The notes: generated by a model from the sequence alone, not told the origin. A DNA stretch of 64,000 nucleotides from Edaphobacter sp. (GCF_028283685.1 NZ_JAPWKF010000008.1:372001-436000), one strand, 5' to 3'; counted from the first letter of the stretch, positions 34,969 through 45,217 are shown. Numbers and translations: made by a program.

Positions 34969-37900
34969 ATGAGAACAAAACAACAGAACAAGACCCGGCT
35001 GGCAAGGATCGGTCTTTGCCAAGGGGCCAGACGTGCGCATCGTTTATTTTTTCTTTCATTTGGTATCGCCTGCCTCTTGATGGGCGGTAGCAGGCCAATA
35101 TGGTCGCAGGGCAGCAACGCAACATTGGGAGGCCGGGTAACGGATCAGCACCAGGATGTAATCCCCGGTGCCGACGTGGCGGTGATTTCGGAGGAGACGG
35201 GTGTCACGACGCACGCGCGTACGAATGGTGCCGGACTCTGGCAGATCAACTCTCTCGTTCCCGGTCACTATCGGTTCACGGTTACCTCCGAGGGTTTTGC
35301 AAAGTTGGAACATTCCGCTGTCGATCTCCAGATCGCGGATGTAAAGTCCGTTGATGTCGCGATGAAGGTCGGCAGTGTGAATCAGGAGGTGGTGGTGAGC
35401 GCGGAGACGCCGCTGATTGACACGACGGCGGCGGTGTCGGGCGTCGTGCTCAACTCAAAGGATCTCGAGGAGCTGCCCACGATGACCAATTCTCCAACAG
35501 AGCTTGCATCGCTGGCGCCCGGTGTGTTCCTGGCTGCTCCAACCGGAGGAGCCGCCTCTCTCTGGTCGAACTCTTCGCTGTCGGGCATCAAGGTGAACGG
35601 CTCGGGTTCGGGCAACAACGCTGTGAATTATGTCCTTGACGGTGCGACGGACACGATCGTGTCGAGCGGTAATATTGCGTTCATCCCGCCCAATGATGCG
35701 GTCAGCCAGGTTCGCGTGATGACAAACTCATATGACGCTTCCATCGGACGTACGGCTGCCGGCACGATCAATATGTCGCTGAAATCCGGAACGGAGAAGT
35801 TCCACGGTGTTCTGTACGAGCGCAATCAAAACAACTTTCTGAATGCAAACTACGTGCAATACAAGGCCACAGGGACGCCAACTCCTACGATTCGCTTCAA
35901 TGAATGGGGTGGAACGATAGGAGGCCCGGTGTGGATCCCGAAGGTGTACGACGGCCGGAAGCACGGCACCTTCTTTTTCTTTTCATATGATGGCGTTCAT
36001 AACGTCTCTCCGGCCAAGACGAGTTTCCTCAGCATTCCGAATGAGGCGGAACGCAAAGGTGACTACAGCCAGTCTTTCAACGTTGTGAATGGTGTGTCAT
36101 ATCCCATCTCCATCTATGATCCCAAAACGATCGATTCGACAGGCAATCGCCAAAAGTTCCCCAATTCGATCATCCCTCAGGACCGCATCAGTCCAACGGC
36201 GAAGGCGCTCGTCGCTCTCCTGCCGTTGCCAAACGTACCCCACGATGCGGGCGGTTCCGATTCCAATAATTACCTCGAGACCAACCCGAAGATAGACAAC
36301 TTTTATAGCTGGCTCATACGCGTCGACCAGGCATGGAACAACAATCACCATAGCTATGTCGATTGGCGACGCAACCAGCTCAGGGAGTTTACGAACGACA
36401 ATTACGGGCCCAACAACCTACTGGCGGGTGAGAATCTGAATCGAGACAACTATGGTCTCACCGTAAACCATACGTGGGTCGTTAATCCGAATGTCATCGT
36501 CACCCTCAATGCGAATGCCACCGCATACAAGACCACCGACGGATCGCCTGCAGCCTCGGTCGATCCGACTCAGTATGGCTTCTCAGAGAATTTTGCAAAT
36601 AGCCAGCCTCTGCGAGGACTTCCGCAGCTTACGAATGTTCTGGGACTAAGCAAGATTGGAACTACGGTCGGGCCGCTCTATGAGAACGATTATCAGTGGG
36701 AGGGTCGCGGTTTCGTGACACAGATCCTGGGGAGGCATACCCTCCGCTACGGCGCCGAGTATCTATTGCAACAGGAAGCAGACGGAAATAATTCTGGGGC
36801 GACAGGTATCTTTAATTTCAGCTCAATATGGACCTCGCCCAATCCCAACACCACAGCGCCTGCAGGGGCGGATACGGTAAATCCGTCCTTCCTGCTGGGC
36901 CTGCCAAGTTCGGGGTCCATCGCACAGAACGCGACCGCATTCTGGTCGCAGCCGTTCACTGGCGCTTTCGTGCAGGACGACTGGCGCGTCACTCCAAATC
37001 TTTCGCTGGATCTGGGCCTTCGCTGGGACATCCAGTTAGGTCTGAAGGAACGTCATGATCGCTACTATGCTCGCTTTGATCCCAATGCCAACATTGCACC
37101 CGTAACAAATTATGCTCAGCCGCAATATGCAAATCTGCTGGCAGGATCTTCGACGAGCTCAGGTGTCGCATTTCTGCAGCAGTACCGGAGCGATGCTTCG
37201 AGCTTCCAGGCCAGAGGCGCTATTCAATATGCGGGGCTCAATGGCACCGATCGCTCTCTGACGGATCTGCAGTATAAGTACTTCCAGCCCAGAATAGGTT
37301 TTGCCTACCAGTTCGGTCCACAGTCTGTGCTGCGTGGTGGCGTAGGTCGATTCGTACAGGCAAACTTCGTGGCAAATCACGGAGATCAACTTGGCTACAG
37401 CACGACAACACCGTTTACCGCATCGGATGACAACTATCGCACCTCCTCGGCAACGCTTGATAGTCCTTTTCCAAACGGCCTTGTGGCCCCTACGGGAAAC
37501 TCTCTTGGAGCGCTAACCAGCGTGGGCTCTGTCTCAAGCTTCTATACCTCCAATGTGAAGCGACAGTATACGGATGATGTAAGCCTTCGCCTGCAACAAC
37601 AGGTTCGCAACTATCTGTTTGAAATAGGGGGCGTCTTCGATCGGACCACGGGTCTTGGCGTCGGCTATCAGATTAATGATCCAAGCGTCGATGTCTGGCA
37701 TGGGGCATTTGATCCAAAGTTTGATGCCAACGGCCGCCCTGTCGATACTCTGCCTGGCAATGTGGTCGTGGCTAATCCGTTCAAGGGAGCCCCGTATATT
37801 ACATCGAGCCTGGAAACCAACTCGACGGTAAGCGCGTATCAGCTCGCTCGTCCGAATCCCCTTGTGGGCAACGCTACGAGCGGACTGACAGAGAATCTTT

Positions 37901-38730
37901 ACAACGGCACTTCGCAGAATTATGCCTTACAGGCGCGCGTGCAACGGCGTTATAAGGATGGATTCGGCATCATCGCAAACTTCACCTGGGGCAAGCAGAT
38001 GGATAAGACGGGCTACTTTACACCCTCTGCTTATTCGCAAGCCCTGCATCGCCAACTCAGCCCTGGAGACCGCCGTTTCCAGATCACCATCAGCCCGACC
38101 TACATTCTTCCATTCGGCCAGGGCAAGCTGATTGGAAGCCATGTCAATCATTTCGTGGATGGATTGATTGGAGGATGGGAGATCTCCGCAATCTACAAGT
38201 TCTACTCCGGAACACCGATCACACTGCCGACGAATACGGCCTTCTTCGAGGGAAGTGATCCTGCGGACGGAATCAACAAAAGCAAATCGAAATGGTTCAA
38301 CACCGATAAGTTCCGAGCGTTCCCAAATCGCAGTACCACTGTCGCGCAACTGGCAGGCTATCCGTCATGGACCGGAGTACGGAATCTGCCTGGCTATAAT
38401 TGGTCACCGACATCGTCTTCGGACCAATCGAGGAACGGTGTCTACAACGACTTCAAGACCTGGATCAGCGATAGGCCGACCACCTTCGGCTCAGTGCGCA
38501 ACCCGTACACGAATAACTGGGACATCGGCTTGCGTAAAAACTTTCCGATCCATGAAAGCGTGCGACTGCAGCTGCGCATGGATGCATTCAATGCCCTTAA
38601 TCACCCACAATTTGGCAATGTGGATACGAACCCGTCTGACACCTATTTCGGATGGGTGGGCGGATCGCCCATTCCGTCCCAGGTCAATACACCGAGAGCG
38701 ATTCAGTTACAGGGCAAGCTCTACTTCTGA
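34969..38730 (+). CDS. TonB-dependent receptor, Oar-like (1253 aa)
   Basis: An outer-membrane receptor. The N-terminal export signal is long, with a basic stretch of 25 residues before the hydrophobic core (LFFLSFGIACLLMGG) and cleavage near WSQG. The carboxypeptidase-regulatory domain is at about 50-130 (LGGRVTDQHQDVIPGADVAV). The plug region has VNYVLDGATDTIVSSG, SYDASIGRTAAGTINMSLKSG and GGTIGGPVWIPKVYDG. The barrel ends with LQLRMDAFNALNHPQFGN and the terminal KLYF. It is unlinked to any enzyme gene; its only close partner is the divergent winged-helix membrane regulator. A 13-bp perfect hairpin follows the stop. The substrate is unknown. Confidence 0.95.
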   Translation: MRTKQQNKTRLARIGLCQGARRAHRLFFLSFGIACLLMGGSRPIWSQGSNATLGGRVTDQHQDVIPGADVAVISEETGVTTHARTNGAGLWQINSLVPGHYRFTVTSEGFAKLEHSAVDLQIADVKSVDVAMKVGSVNQEVVVSAETPLIDTTAAVSGVVLNSKDLEELPTMTNSPTELASLAPGVFLAAPTGGAASLWSNSSLSGIKVNGSGSGNNAVNYVLDGATDTIVSSGNIAFIPPNDAVSQVRVMTNSYDASIGRTAAGTINMSLKSGTEKFHGVLYERNQNNFLNANYVQYKATGTPTPTIRFNEWGGTIGGPVWIPKVYDGRKHGTFFFFSYDGVHNVSPAKTSFLSIPNEAERKGDYSQSFNVVNGVSYPISIYDPKTIDSTGNRQKFPNSIIPQDRISPTAKALVALLPLPNVPHDAGGSDSNNYLETNPKIDNFYSWLIRVDQAWNNNHHSYVDWRRNQLREFTNDNYGPNNLLAGENLNRDNYGLTVNHTWVVNPNVIVTLNANATAYKTTDGSPAASVDPTQYGFSENFANSQPLRGLPQLTNVLGLSKIGTTVGPLYENDYQWEGRGFVTQILGRHTLRYGAEYLLQQEADGNNSGATGIFNFSSIWTSPNPNTTAPAGADTVNPSFLLGLPSSGSIAQNATAFWSQPFTGAFVQDDWRVTPNLSLDLGLRWDIQLGLKERHDRYYARFDPNANIAPVTNYAQPQYANLLAGSSTSSGVAFLQQYRSDASSFQARGAIQYAGLNGTDRSLTDLQYKYFQPRIGFAYQFGPQSVLRGGVGRFVQANFVANHGDQLGYSTTTPFTASDDNYRTSSATLDSPFPNGLVAPTGNSLGALTSVGSVSSFYTSNVKRQYTDDVSLRLQQQVRNYLFEIGGVFDRTTGLGVGYQINDPSVDVWHGAFDPKFDANGRPVDTLPGNVVVANPFKGAPYITSSLETNSTVSAYQLARPNPLVGNATSGLTENLYNGTSQNYALQARVQRRYKDGFGIIANFTWGKQMDKTGYFTPSAYSQALHRQLSPGDRRFQITISPTYILPFGQGKLIGSHVNHFVDGLIGGWEISAIYKFYSGTPITLPTNTAFFEGSDPADGINKSKSKWFNTDKFRAFPNRSTTVAQLAGYPSWTGVRNLPGYNWSPTSSSDQSRNGVYNDFKTWISDRPTTFGSVRNPYTNNWDIGLRKNFPIHESVRLQLRMDAFNALNHPQFGNVDTNPSDTYFGWVGGSPIPSQVNTPRAIQLQGKLYF

Positions 38731-38755
38731 GTCCTTTATGTCGGCCAGCGGAGCG

Positions 38756-38789
38756 TATAGGCTTGCTCGCATGTCTGAGCAAGCCTATA
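38756..38789 (+). terminator. Perfect 13-bp hairpin after the receptor gene
   Basis: TATAGGCTTGCTC (38756-38768) and its exact complement (38777-38789) flank an 8-base loop, 26 bases after the stop. No T tract follows, so it may stabilise the mRNA 3' end or need Rho rather than being a classical intrinsic terminator. Confidence 0.5.
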
Positions 38790-38989
38790 TGTCCTATCTC
38801 TTGCCCACAAAACTCGATCTGCGAGTTCCTATTGCAATTGCCATCTGGCAAGCGGACTAAGCGCCTTGATCGCAGGCCGGTCATGTATTGGTCGTGTGCG
38901 ATCCCAAATGATTGAGCCCCTCCAATGACATCGTGAAAATGCCATGGTTGAAACATTGGTTGTGATGCTGCGGATGCATTCCAATTCGT

Positions 38990-39916
38990 TCAATCGATCC
39001 GGGCGCTAAGTTCATCGAGTTTAGTAATCAACTTCGGATCGAGCTCAGACTGCAATGCTTCGAGTGCATTTTGGATGTGCGCGACTGACGTTCCTCCCAC
39101 CAATACTGAATCCACATCCTCATTGCGAAGAACCCATCCGAGCGCGAGCCGGGATGTTGGAATCCCGACTTGAGCTGACAGAAGCTTAAGTCCTTCGAGT
39201 ATGGAGAAATTGGTGGGGGTGAAGTAGATGTCACGATGACCTGGCACGACATCGAATCGTGATCCTCGAGAGACCATGTTTGTATCACGCGAATATTTAC
39301 CAGTCAGGAAGCCGGCGCCAAGCGGGCTATAGCTTGTCACTCCGATGCGGTTTTCACGGCAGTAAGGCAAGAGGTCGGCTTCAATCTGCCTTGCTACAAG
39401 GTTATACATCGGCTGCACCACTTCAAATCGAAAAGGTGCATTGTGGTTTTCGATGGTGCGGGCTGTCTGCATTTGTTCGATCGTGAAATTACTGCAGCCC
39501 GCGACCCCTATTTTTCCTGACCGGATAGACAGGGTCAAAGCATGCATTGTTTCTTCAAGCGGCGTCAACGAATCGAACTCGTGAAGCATATAGACGTCAA
39601 TGTGGTCGACAGCCAATCTCGCGAGGCTTTCTTCAAGCGAAGCTCGAATGTGTTCGCGAGTATATCTGGGCTTTAACTTCGACTGAAGAACGATCCGGTC
39701 GCGACAACCTCGATCCCGAAGCCAGCGCCCGATAATTCGTTCCGATTCGCCACCGCCGTACGATCCAGCAGTATCGAAGAGGTTGATTCCTTGAGAGGTG
39801 GCATAGTCCATGATCTCAAACGAAGTCTTTTCATCGATCTCTCGTCCGAACGTGACGCACCCCAGCCCGATGCGGCTGACAGAAAGGTCCGATCTCCCTA
39901 AAGGCCTCTGATTCAT
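38990..39916 (-). CDS. Aldo/keto reductase
   Basis: An NADPH-dependent cytoplasmic oxidoreductase of 308 residues with a TIM-barrel fold. The catalytic tetrad of the family is visible: Asp48 and Tyr53 in NLFDTAGSYGGGESE, Lys80 in VLQSKLKPR, and His112 in VYMLHEFDS. The cofactor end shows SYSPLGAGFLTGKYSR and the late GWVLRNEDVDSVLVGG block. The substrate is not predictable within the family. It diverges from the glycosidase-like gene at 40047. The intergenic DNA between them carries a copy of the motif shared by the sialic-acid block, so it may belong to that regulon (inference). Confidence 0.92.
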   Translation of the reverse strand: MNQRPLGRSDLSVSRIGLGCVTFGREIDEKTSFEIMDYATSQGINLFDTAGSYGGGESERIIGRWLRDRGCRDRIVLQSKLKPRYTREHIRASLEESLARLAVDHIDVYMLHEFDSLTPLEETMHALTLSIRSGKIGVAGCSNFTIEQMQTARTIENHNAPFRFEVVQPMYNLVARQIEADLLPYCRENRIGVTSYSPLGAGFLTGKYSRDTNMVSRGSRFDVVPGHRDIYFTPTNFSILEGLKLLSAQVGIPTSRLALGWVLRNEDVDSVLVGGTSVAHIQNALEALQSELDPKLITKLDELSARID

Positions 39917-39943
39917 AGGCTCGATCCGAGCATTAAAAATGCT

Positions 39944-40040
39944 TGACAGAAGTGTTATCGCTATATAAAAGATATTATCAATAAACTATAAAGAAGCGTG
40001 GTGCTCGAGATTGTCGTAGCAGGGCAACCTTCGGAAGGGA
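39944..40040 (+). promoter_or_regulatory. Promoter/operator region A of the sialic-acid block
   Basis: A TTGACA (39944-39949) and an AT-rich tract precede GATATTATCAATAAA (39971-39985), a 15-mer repeated exactly at 48767-48781 before another gene of the block. The ribosome binding site GGAAGGGA (40033-40040) of the next gene follows; it partly pairs with CCTT at 40028-40031 in a small hairpin. Confidence 0.5.
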
Positions 40041-40046
40041 TGCAGC

Positions 40047-41783
40047 GTGAGGAAAGACCGCACATTATGTTGTCTCTTGCTTCTTCTGTGTATTTCTGGG
40101 CATGCGCATGGACAAGGTCACGAAGATTCGCGGATCACTGCCGCGCTGAGTACATCGAATGAGCCCGTCTCTGCTCCTCAAGCAGTCAACGAGCAACGAG
40201 ACCAAAGTGACACTCTTTACAACGGCATCCAAATCCCTGCGGTCTGGCCACCGCGAGATGAAGAACTCACGCGAGCACCTCAAGTAGTCCCATACCTTGT
40301 CTCGCCTCCTCGAGTCATTCCGATCGATCTTGGGAGGCAGCTCTTTGTCGATGATTTCCTTATCGAAAGCACTACGCTGACTCGCACCTTTCACTACCCT
40401 GAGCCGTATGCGGCCAACCCCGTTCTTTCCGCAAACAAGCCATGGGAGATGGGCAATCACTATCCAATGGCTGCTCCGTTCAGCGATGGTGTCTGGTTCG
40501 ATTCCCATGACCACCTATTCAAGATGTGGTATCAGTGTGCGTCTCCTTCTCCCGCGCCGAAAAAAGCAATCTTCTACACCTGTTATGCGACGTCGACCGA
40601 TGGCAAGCGTTGGGAAAAGCCTCTCCTGGACGTGATCCCGGGGACGAATATCGTTTTTCCCGTTGAGCACGACTCAACAGTCGTCTGGGTTGATGCAGAC
40701 GAGCATGATTCCGAGCAACGATATAAGCTTTTTGTCTCTAAAGCGGACGGAGCCGTATCAACCTATTCGTCAAACGATGGAATCCACTGGAGCGCGACAT
40801 CTGCCGAGCATCGTTACTCGTGGGTGGGCGATCGGAATACTGTCTTCTACAACCCCTTCCGCGGGGTTTGGGTCTACAGCATTCGGGATAAAAAACCATA
40901 CCCTGGCCTGGGTCGTATTCGCTACTACAGCGAGAGTCCTGGCCTCTCCGCGGGGCTTGATCATTGGCAGCCACTCGCGTGGATAGGCGCGGATAATCGC
41001 GATCTCAGAAATCCGCACTATCCGGAGATTGAACCACAGCTCTACGCGCTCGACGCGGTAGCTTACGAGAGTGTCATGGTGGGTCTCTTCTCGATCTGGG
41101 AAGGCCCTGAAAACAAGGTCGCCGCAGCAAATCATATTCAAAAACGCAACCAGATTATGCTTGGCTTCAGCCGAGATGGCTACCACTGGGATCGACCAGA
41201 CCGTCACCCCTTCCTCAAGGTCAACGAGACCGAAGGAGCATGGAACTGGGGAAATATGCAGTCAGTCGGCGGCGGATTTCTGGTTGTTGGTGACCAGCTC
41301 TACTTTTATTCAAGTGGCCGTCAGCGCAACGACGAGGAGTGGGACAGCCATTCCAGTTCCGGGCTGTTCTTTCTAAGACGAGACGGCTTTGCATCCATGG
41401 ACGCGGACGCGCGGAAGGGTGTGTTGACGACGCGCTTGCTGACTTTCTCCGGGAGTCAACTCTTCGTTAATTTCGCCACCAGCGGTGGTGAAATGCGAGT
41501 TGAAGCGCTTGATGAGGAAGGAAGAGTGATCCCTTCTCTCGCGGCAAGCGACTGTATTCCCATCCAAACTGATTCAACTCACCATCTCGTTCGGTGGAAA
41601 GACCATGCTGATCTCTCGATGCTCTCCGGGAAAAAAGTGCGCTTTCGCTTTTTGGTGGAGCGAGGCGAACTCTATTCATTTTGGGTTAGTCCGGATCGTT
41701 CGGGAGCCAGCAGAGGCTTTGTAGCAGCTGGCGGACCGGGCTTTGAAGGATACAAGGACATTCCCTCGGCCAAACAAAGATAG
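40047..41783 (+). CDS. Secreted beta-propeller glycosidase-like protein (GH32/43-like)
   Basis: An exported protein of 578 residues. A GTG start with GGAAGGGA six bases upstream gives the signal peptide MRKDRTLCCLLLLLCISGHAHG. After a variable region, the family block RQLFVDDFLIES near residue 100 begins a five-bladed-propeller-like domain with YPMAAPFSDGVWF, MWYQCASP, YATSTDGKRWEKP, TYSSNDGIHWSA, DRNTVFYNPFRGVWVY and MLGFSRDGYHWDRP. This layout is found in proteins labelled glycosyl hydrolase family 32-like in Planctomycetes and Acidobacteria; the activity is unproven. The C-terminal 120 residues form a beta-sandwich-like part. It opens the block that contains a sialidase, so a role in glycan trimming is inferred. 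Confidence 0.72.
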   Translation: MRKDRTLCCLLLLLCISGHAHGQGHEDSRITAALSTSNEPVSAPQAVNEQRDQSDTLYNGIQIPAVWPPRDEELTRAPQVVPYLVSPPRVIPIDLGRQLFVDDFLIESTTLTRTFHYPEPYAANPVLSANKPWEMGNHYPMAAPFSDGVWFDSHDHLFKMWYQCASPSPAPKKAIFYTCYATSTDGKRWEKPLLDVIPGTNIVFPVEHDSTVVWVDADEHDSEQRYKLFVSKADGAVSTYSSNDGIHWSATSAEHRYSWVGDRNTVFYNPFRGVWVYSIRDKKPYPGLGRIRYYSESPGLSAGLDHWQPLAWIGADNRDLRNPHYPEIEPQLYALDAVAYESVMVGLFSIWEGPENKVAAANHIQKRNQIMLGFSRDGYHWDRPDRHPFLKVNETEGAWNWGNMQSVGGGFLVVGDQLYFYSSGRQRNDEEWDSHSSSGLFFLRRDGFASMDADARKGVLTTRLLTFSGSQLFVNFATSGGEMRVEALDEEGRVIPSLAASDCIPIQTDSTHHLVRWKDHADLSMLSGKKVRFRFLVERGELYSFWVSPDRSGASRGFVAAGGPGFEGYKDIPSAKQR

Positions 41784-41872
41784 CCCTATCTCGGGGCAGA
41801 CTCTTGTCGCCGAAACATCATTCGATCGCATTGCAGCGCTTAGATCTGAACGCGGAAAATCAGGAGGACGTG

Positions 41873-44800
41873 ATGAAAAATGCAATTGCCGTACGGAACG
41901 GGAAGACGTCGTGTCTCAAGTGTTTCATCTCAGCTCTGCTATTGTTTCTCGGTCTTTCCATGTCTCAGGTACTGCAGGCCCAGGTCCTTTATGGCTCGCT
42001 GTCCGGCACGGTTACGGATGCAAGCGGCGCAGTTGTGCCCAATGTCGTGGTGTTGATCACAAACACAGGGACTGGACAGATCATCACGGTCACCAGCAAT
42101 TCTTCAGGTTCCTATCTGGCTTCAAACCTGCAGGAAGGCCAGTATGAGCTGAAGGTCACGGCAAGCGGATTCAGGACGTATATCAAACAGGCAATCGCAA
42201 TATCTGTGAACGCGAACAGGCGTGAAGATATCAGCCTGGTCCTGGGACAAACGAGCGACAAGGTTACAGTGTCGGCGGACGCGCTGGAGCTTCAGACCGA
42301 TAAGACAGACCTGCATACGGATTTGACGGCGAAAGATGTGACGGATCTCCCGTTGGGACACTACCGCAACTTTCAAAGCCTGATCAACCTGGTTCCCGGA
42401 GCGACCCCGGGAGTCATCGTGAACTCGATGCAGACGACGCCGGAGCGTTCACTGGATGTAAACGTCAACGGAGTGAATAAGAACAATAACGATACGAGGA
42501 TCGACGGCATTCAGAGCGTTTATCTCTGGCTGCCCGATCATGTCGCGTATGTTCCTCCCGCCGAATCGATTCAGACAGTCAACATCTCGACCAATAACTT
42601 CGATGCGGAACAGGGAATGGCGGGTGGAGTTGTCACGAATGTGATTACCAAATCCGGCACGAATCAACTGCATGGGTCGCTCTTTGAGCTCGCGAACAAT
42701 TCTGCCGTCGGCGCAAGGAATTTTTTCAATCGAACGGGATCGAAGAAGCCGCTGACGAATATCAACATCTTTGGAGGAACGATCGGCGGCCCGATCAAGA
42801 AGGACAAGCTGTTCTTCTTTCAAAGCTGGGAGAGCACGCGCGAGGTGCAGGGCTACACTGCGGTCATGACCGTGCCGACGGCCGATCAGCGGGCCGGCAA
42901 TTTCAGCGCGTACAGCACCGTCATCTATGACCCGAGCACAGGAAACTCCGATGGATCGGGACGCTCACAGATCAAGAGCGGCACGACACCGAATGTGATT
43001 CCTGCGAGCAGAATCAGCCCAATCGCACAAGCTATTCAGTCGCAGATTCCTCTTCCAAACGGTCCTGGTGTCGCCAATAACTACACCAACTCCGGGTCAC
43101 AGGTTTTGAATCGCGACAACTTCGATACCAAGGTGAACTATAACTACTCCAACGCCACGTCCTACTGGGTGAAGTACAGCCTCTCGCGGGCATCGACTGA
43201 GTGTCCTGCAGGACTGGGCGCGGCGGGTGGAGTTCCGCTGTGCTCGGGAAATATTGGCGTGTCCGACGGAATGACACAGGCCGCCGATATCGGCTATACC
43301 AAGGTCTTCACGCCGAACGTCGTGGCGGACGGAACCCTTGGTTATCTCCGCATGGGACAAAATGTCTATGGCTTCGGTTACGGACAGTCAATCCCTTTGA
43401 CGAACCTGGGAATTCCGGGGACGAACGGCGGCAACTCCGCCATCACAAACAGCGGCGCACCGCAATTTATTATTGGTGGCTACTCGCAGGTTGGTGGCGA
43501 CACCGACACACGCCCTTATCTTTACCACCAGGACACCTACGGCTTCACGCAGAATATCGGCTGGAGCAAGTCGAAGCACTACTTCCGGTTTGGCGTGGAA
43601 GGAATCCGGCACCACATGAACTTCTACGAGCCTGATGGCGGTGGCGGTGGTGGTCCGCAGGGGCAGTTCAACTTTACCGGCGGCCTCACCGCTCTTAATG
43701 GTGGCGCATCGCCAAATCAGTACAACGGATACGCCGACTTCCTGTTGGGTCTTTCGCAGACGAACAAGGAAACTCTCCAGTTCAGGCCGTATACCACATA
43801 CAACTATGCGTGGGGCGCATACGCACAGGATCGTTGGCAGGTGTCGCCGGCATTGACGCTCTCGCTGGGCGTTCGGTATGAGCTCTATCCAATGATGACG
43901 CGTTCGGCTCCCGGCGGCATCGAGCAGTACAACCCCACGACCAACATTGTTACTCTGGGCGGTGTCGGCGGTAATCCGAGAGATCTGGGCATCACCAACA
44001 GCCGTAAGCTCTTCGCTCCGCGTCTTGGCCTTGCTTACAAGGTCACGTCCACCACTGTGCTTCGCGCCGGTTATGGCATCAGTTATGATCCATTGCCATT
44101 GGCCAGGCCGCTGCGTGGCTGGTATCCGCTGACAGTCACGTCTCTCTATACTGCTCCCAACTCTTTTTCGGCTTATGGAACCCTTGCGCAGGGAATTCCG
44201 ACAATTGTGGCGCCTGACTTAACTCAGCCGTCGCTCACCGTTCCACTCAATGCCCAGGAACGCTATATTGATGGAAATCAGATCAAGAGAGGCTACGCTG
44301 AATCCTGGAATGTCGTCGTTCAGCAGGAACTACCGTGGCATTTCCTGACCTCGATTGCTTACGTTGGCACGCAGACGATTCATCAGTTTGTCGATCTTGA
44401 TGTCAACGCTGGAGTTCCCGGCGGTGGTCTTGCGGGACAGCCTCTCTATGCTGCCTATAAACGTACAGCGATTACATGGGCATGGAATGGCAGGTTCAAC
44501 GCGAACTACAACGGTCTGCAGGTCTCGCTCGACCGTCGCGTCAGTGCAGACCTGACGGTGAAGGGCGCCTACACGTTCTCGAAGTTTCTCAACTACACCG
44601 ACTCGGATGGCTGGGCGCAGTTGATCTTTAACTCTCCGGGTTTTATCGAGAAGAACCACTCGGTGGCAGACCAGAATGTCCCGCACAATCTGCAGCTCGC
44701 CACGATGTACACGCTCCCCTTCGGAAGGGGAAAGAAGTTCTTTACGTCGGGAGCATCGAGTTGGTTGTTGGGCGGATGGCAGTGGAACAGTATCTTCTCT

Positions 44801-45217
44801 GCGCATAGCGGGCTGCCGTTTACCGTGACGGCCTCGGCGACCTCTCTTAACGCTCCGAACAATACACAGGTCGCAGACGTCGTCGGTCCCATCAAGAAGC
44901 TCGGAGGAAGCGGACCGGGAGAGCATCTCTACGATCCAACATCCTTTGCGGCTGTTACCACGGCACGATTCGGAACCTCCGGCAGAAACATGCTCTACGG
45001 TTCGCGCTGGGTAAATTTCGACACCAGCCTGTTCAGGACCTTTCCGATCAAAGACAGGCTTCAGGCCCAGTTCCGGGCTGAAGCGTTCAATTCGACCAAT
45101 TCGCCGCACTTCAACGCTCCTAATGCAAACGTGAGTACACCCACGAGCTTTATGACGACCAGCAGCGCTAACCAGGACCAGCGCAATCTCCGCTTTGGTC
45201 TTCGGTTGGATTGGTAA
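41873..45217 (+). CDS. TonB-dependent receptor, Oar-like, of the sialic-acid block
   Basis: An outer-membrane receptor of 1114 residues. The ATG at 41873 has a strong AGGAGG five bases upstream; the frame is open further 5' but without good starts. The signal peptide ends near VLQAQ (about 40). The carboxypeptidase-regulatory domain follows (LSGTVTDASGAVVPNVVVL), then the plug (VNGVNKNNNDTRIDGIQSVYL, GGVVTNVITKSGTNQLHGSLFE) and a long barrel ending in RFGLRLDW. A Gly-rich loop (DGGGGGGPQG) lies near residue 600. Position between the glycosidase-like gene and the sialidase suggests import of released sialo-oligosaccharides or free sialic acid (inference). Confidence 0.94.
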   Translation: MKNAIAVRNGKTSCLKCFISALLLFLGLSMSQVLQAQVLYGSLSGTVTDASGAVVPNVVVLITNTGTGQIITVTSNSSGSYLASNLQEGQYELKVTASGFRTYIKQAIAISVNANRREDISLVLGQTSDKVTVSADALELQTDKTDLHTDLTAKDVTDLPLGHYRNFQSLINLVPGATPGVIVNSMQTTPERSLDVNVNGVNKNNNDTRIDGIQSVYLWLPDHVAYVPPAESIQTVNISTNNFDAEQGMAGGVVTNVITKSGTNQLHGSLFELANNSAVGARNFFNRTGSKKPLTNINIFGGTIGGPIKKDKLFFFQSWESTREVQGYTAVMTVPTADQRAGNFSAYSTVIYDPSTGNSDGSGRSQIKSGTTPNVIPASRISPIAQAIQSQIPLPNGPGVANNYTNSGSQVLNRDNFDTKVNYNYSNATSYWVKYSLSRASTECPAGLGAAGGVPLCSGNIGVSDGMTQAADIGYTKVFTPNVVADGTLGYLRMGQNVYGFGYGQSIPLTNLGIPGTNGGNSAITNSGAPQFIIGGYSQVGGDTDTRPYLYHQDTYGFTQNIGWSKSKHYFRFGVEGIRHHMNFYEPDGGGGGGPQGQFNFTGGLTALNGGASPNQYNGYADFLLGLSQTNKETLQFRPYTTYNYAWGAYAQDRWQVSPALTLSLGVRYELYPMMTRSAPGGIEQYNPTTNIVTLGGVGGNPRDLGITNSRKLFAPRLGLAYKVTSTTVLRAGYGISYDPLPLARPLRGWYPLTVTSLYTAPNSFSAYGTLAQGIPTIVAPDLTQPSLTVPLNAQERYIDGNQIKRGYAESWNVVVQQELPWHFLTSIAYVGTQTIHQFVDLDVNAGVPGGGLAGQPLYAAYKRTAITWAWNGRFNANYNGLQVSLDRRVSADLTVKGAYTFSKFLNYTDSDGWAQLIFNSPGFIEKNHSVADQNVPHNLQLATMYTLPFGRGKKFFTSGASSWLLGGWQWNSIFSAHSGLPFTVTASATSLNAPNNTQVADVVGPIKKLGGSGPGEHLYDPTSFAAVTTARFGTSGRNMLYGSRWVNFDTSLFRTFPIKDRLQAQFRAEAFNSTNSPHFNAPNANVSTPTSFMTTSSANQDQRNLRFGLRLDW

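Noticed and set aside
40021..40046. GGCAACC plus small hairpin before the glycosidase-like gene as a second S-box-like leader
   Set aside because: The stem is only four base pairs, the GTGCT part is absent, and the match is explained by the ribosome site GGAAGGGA.
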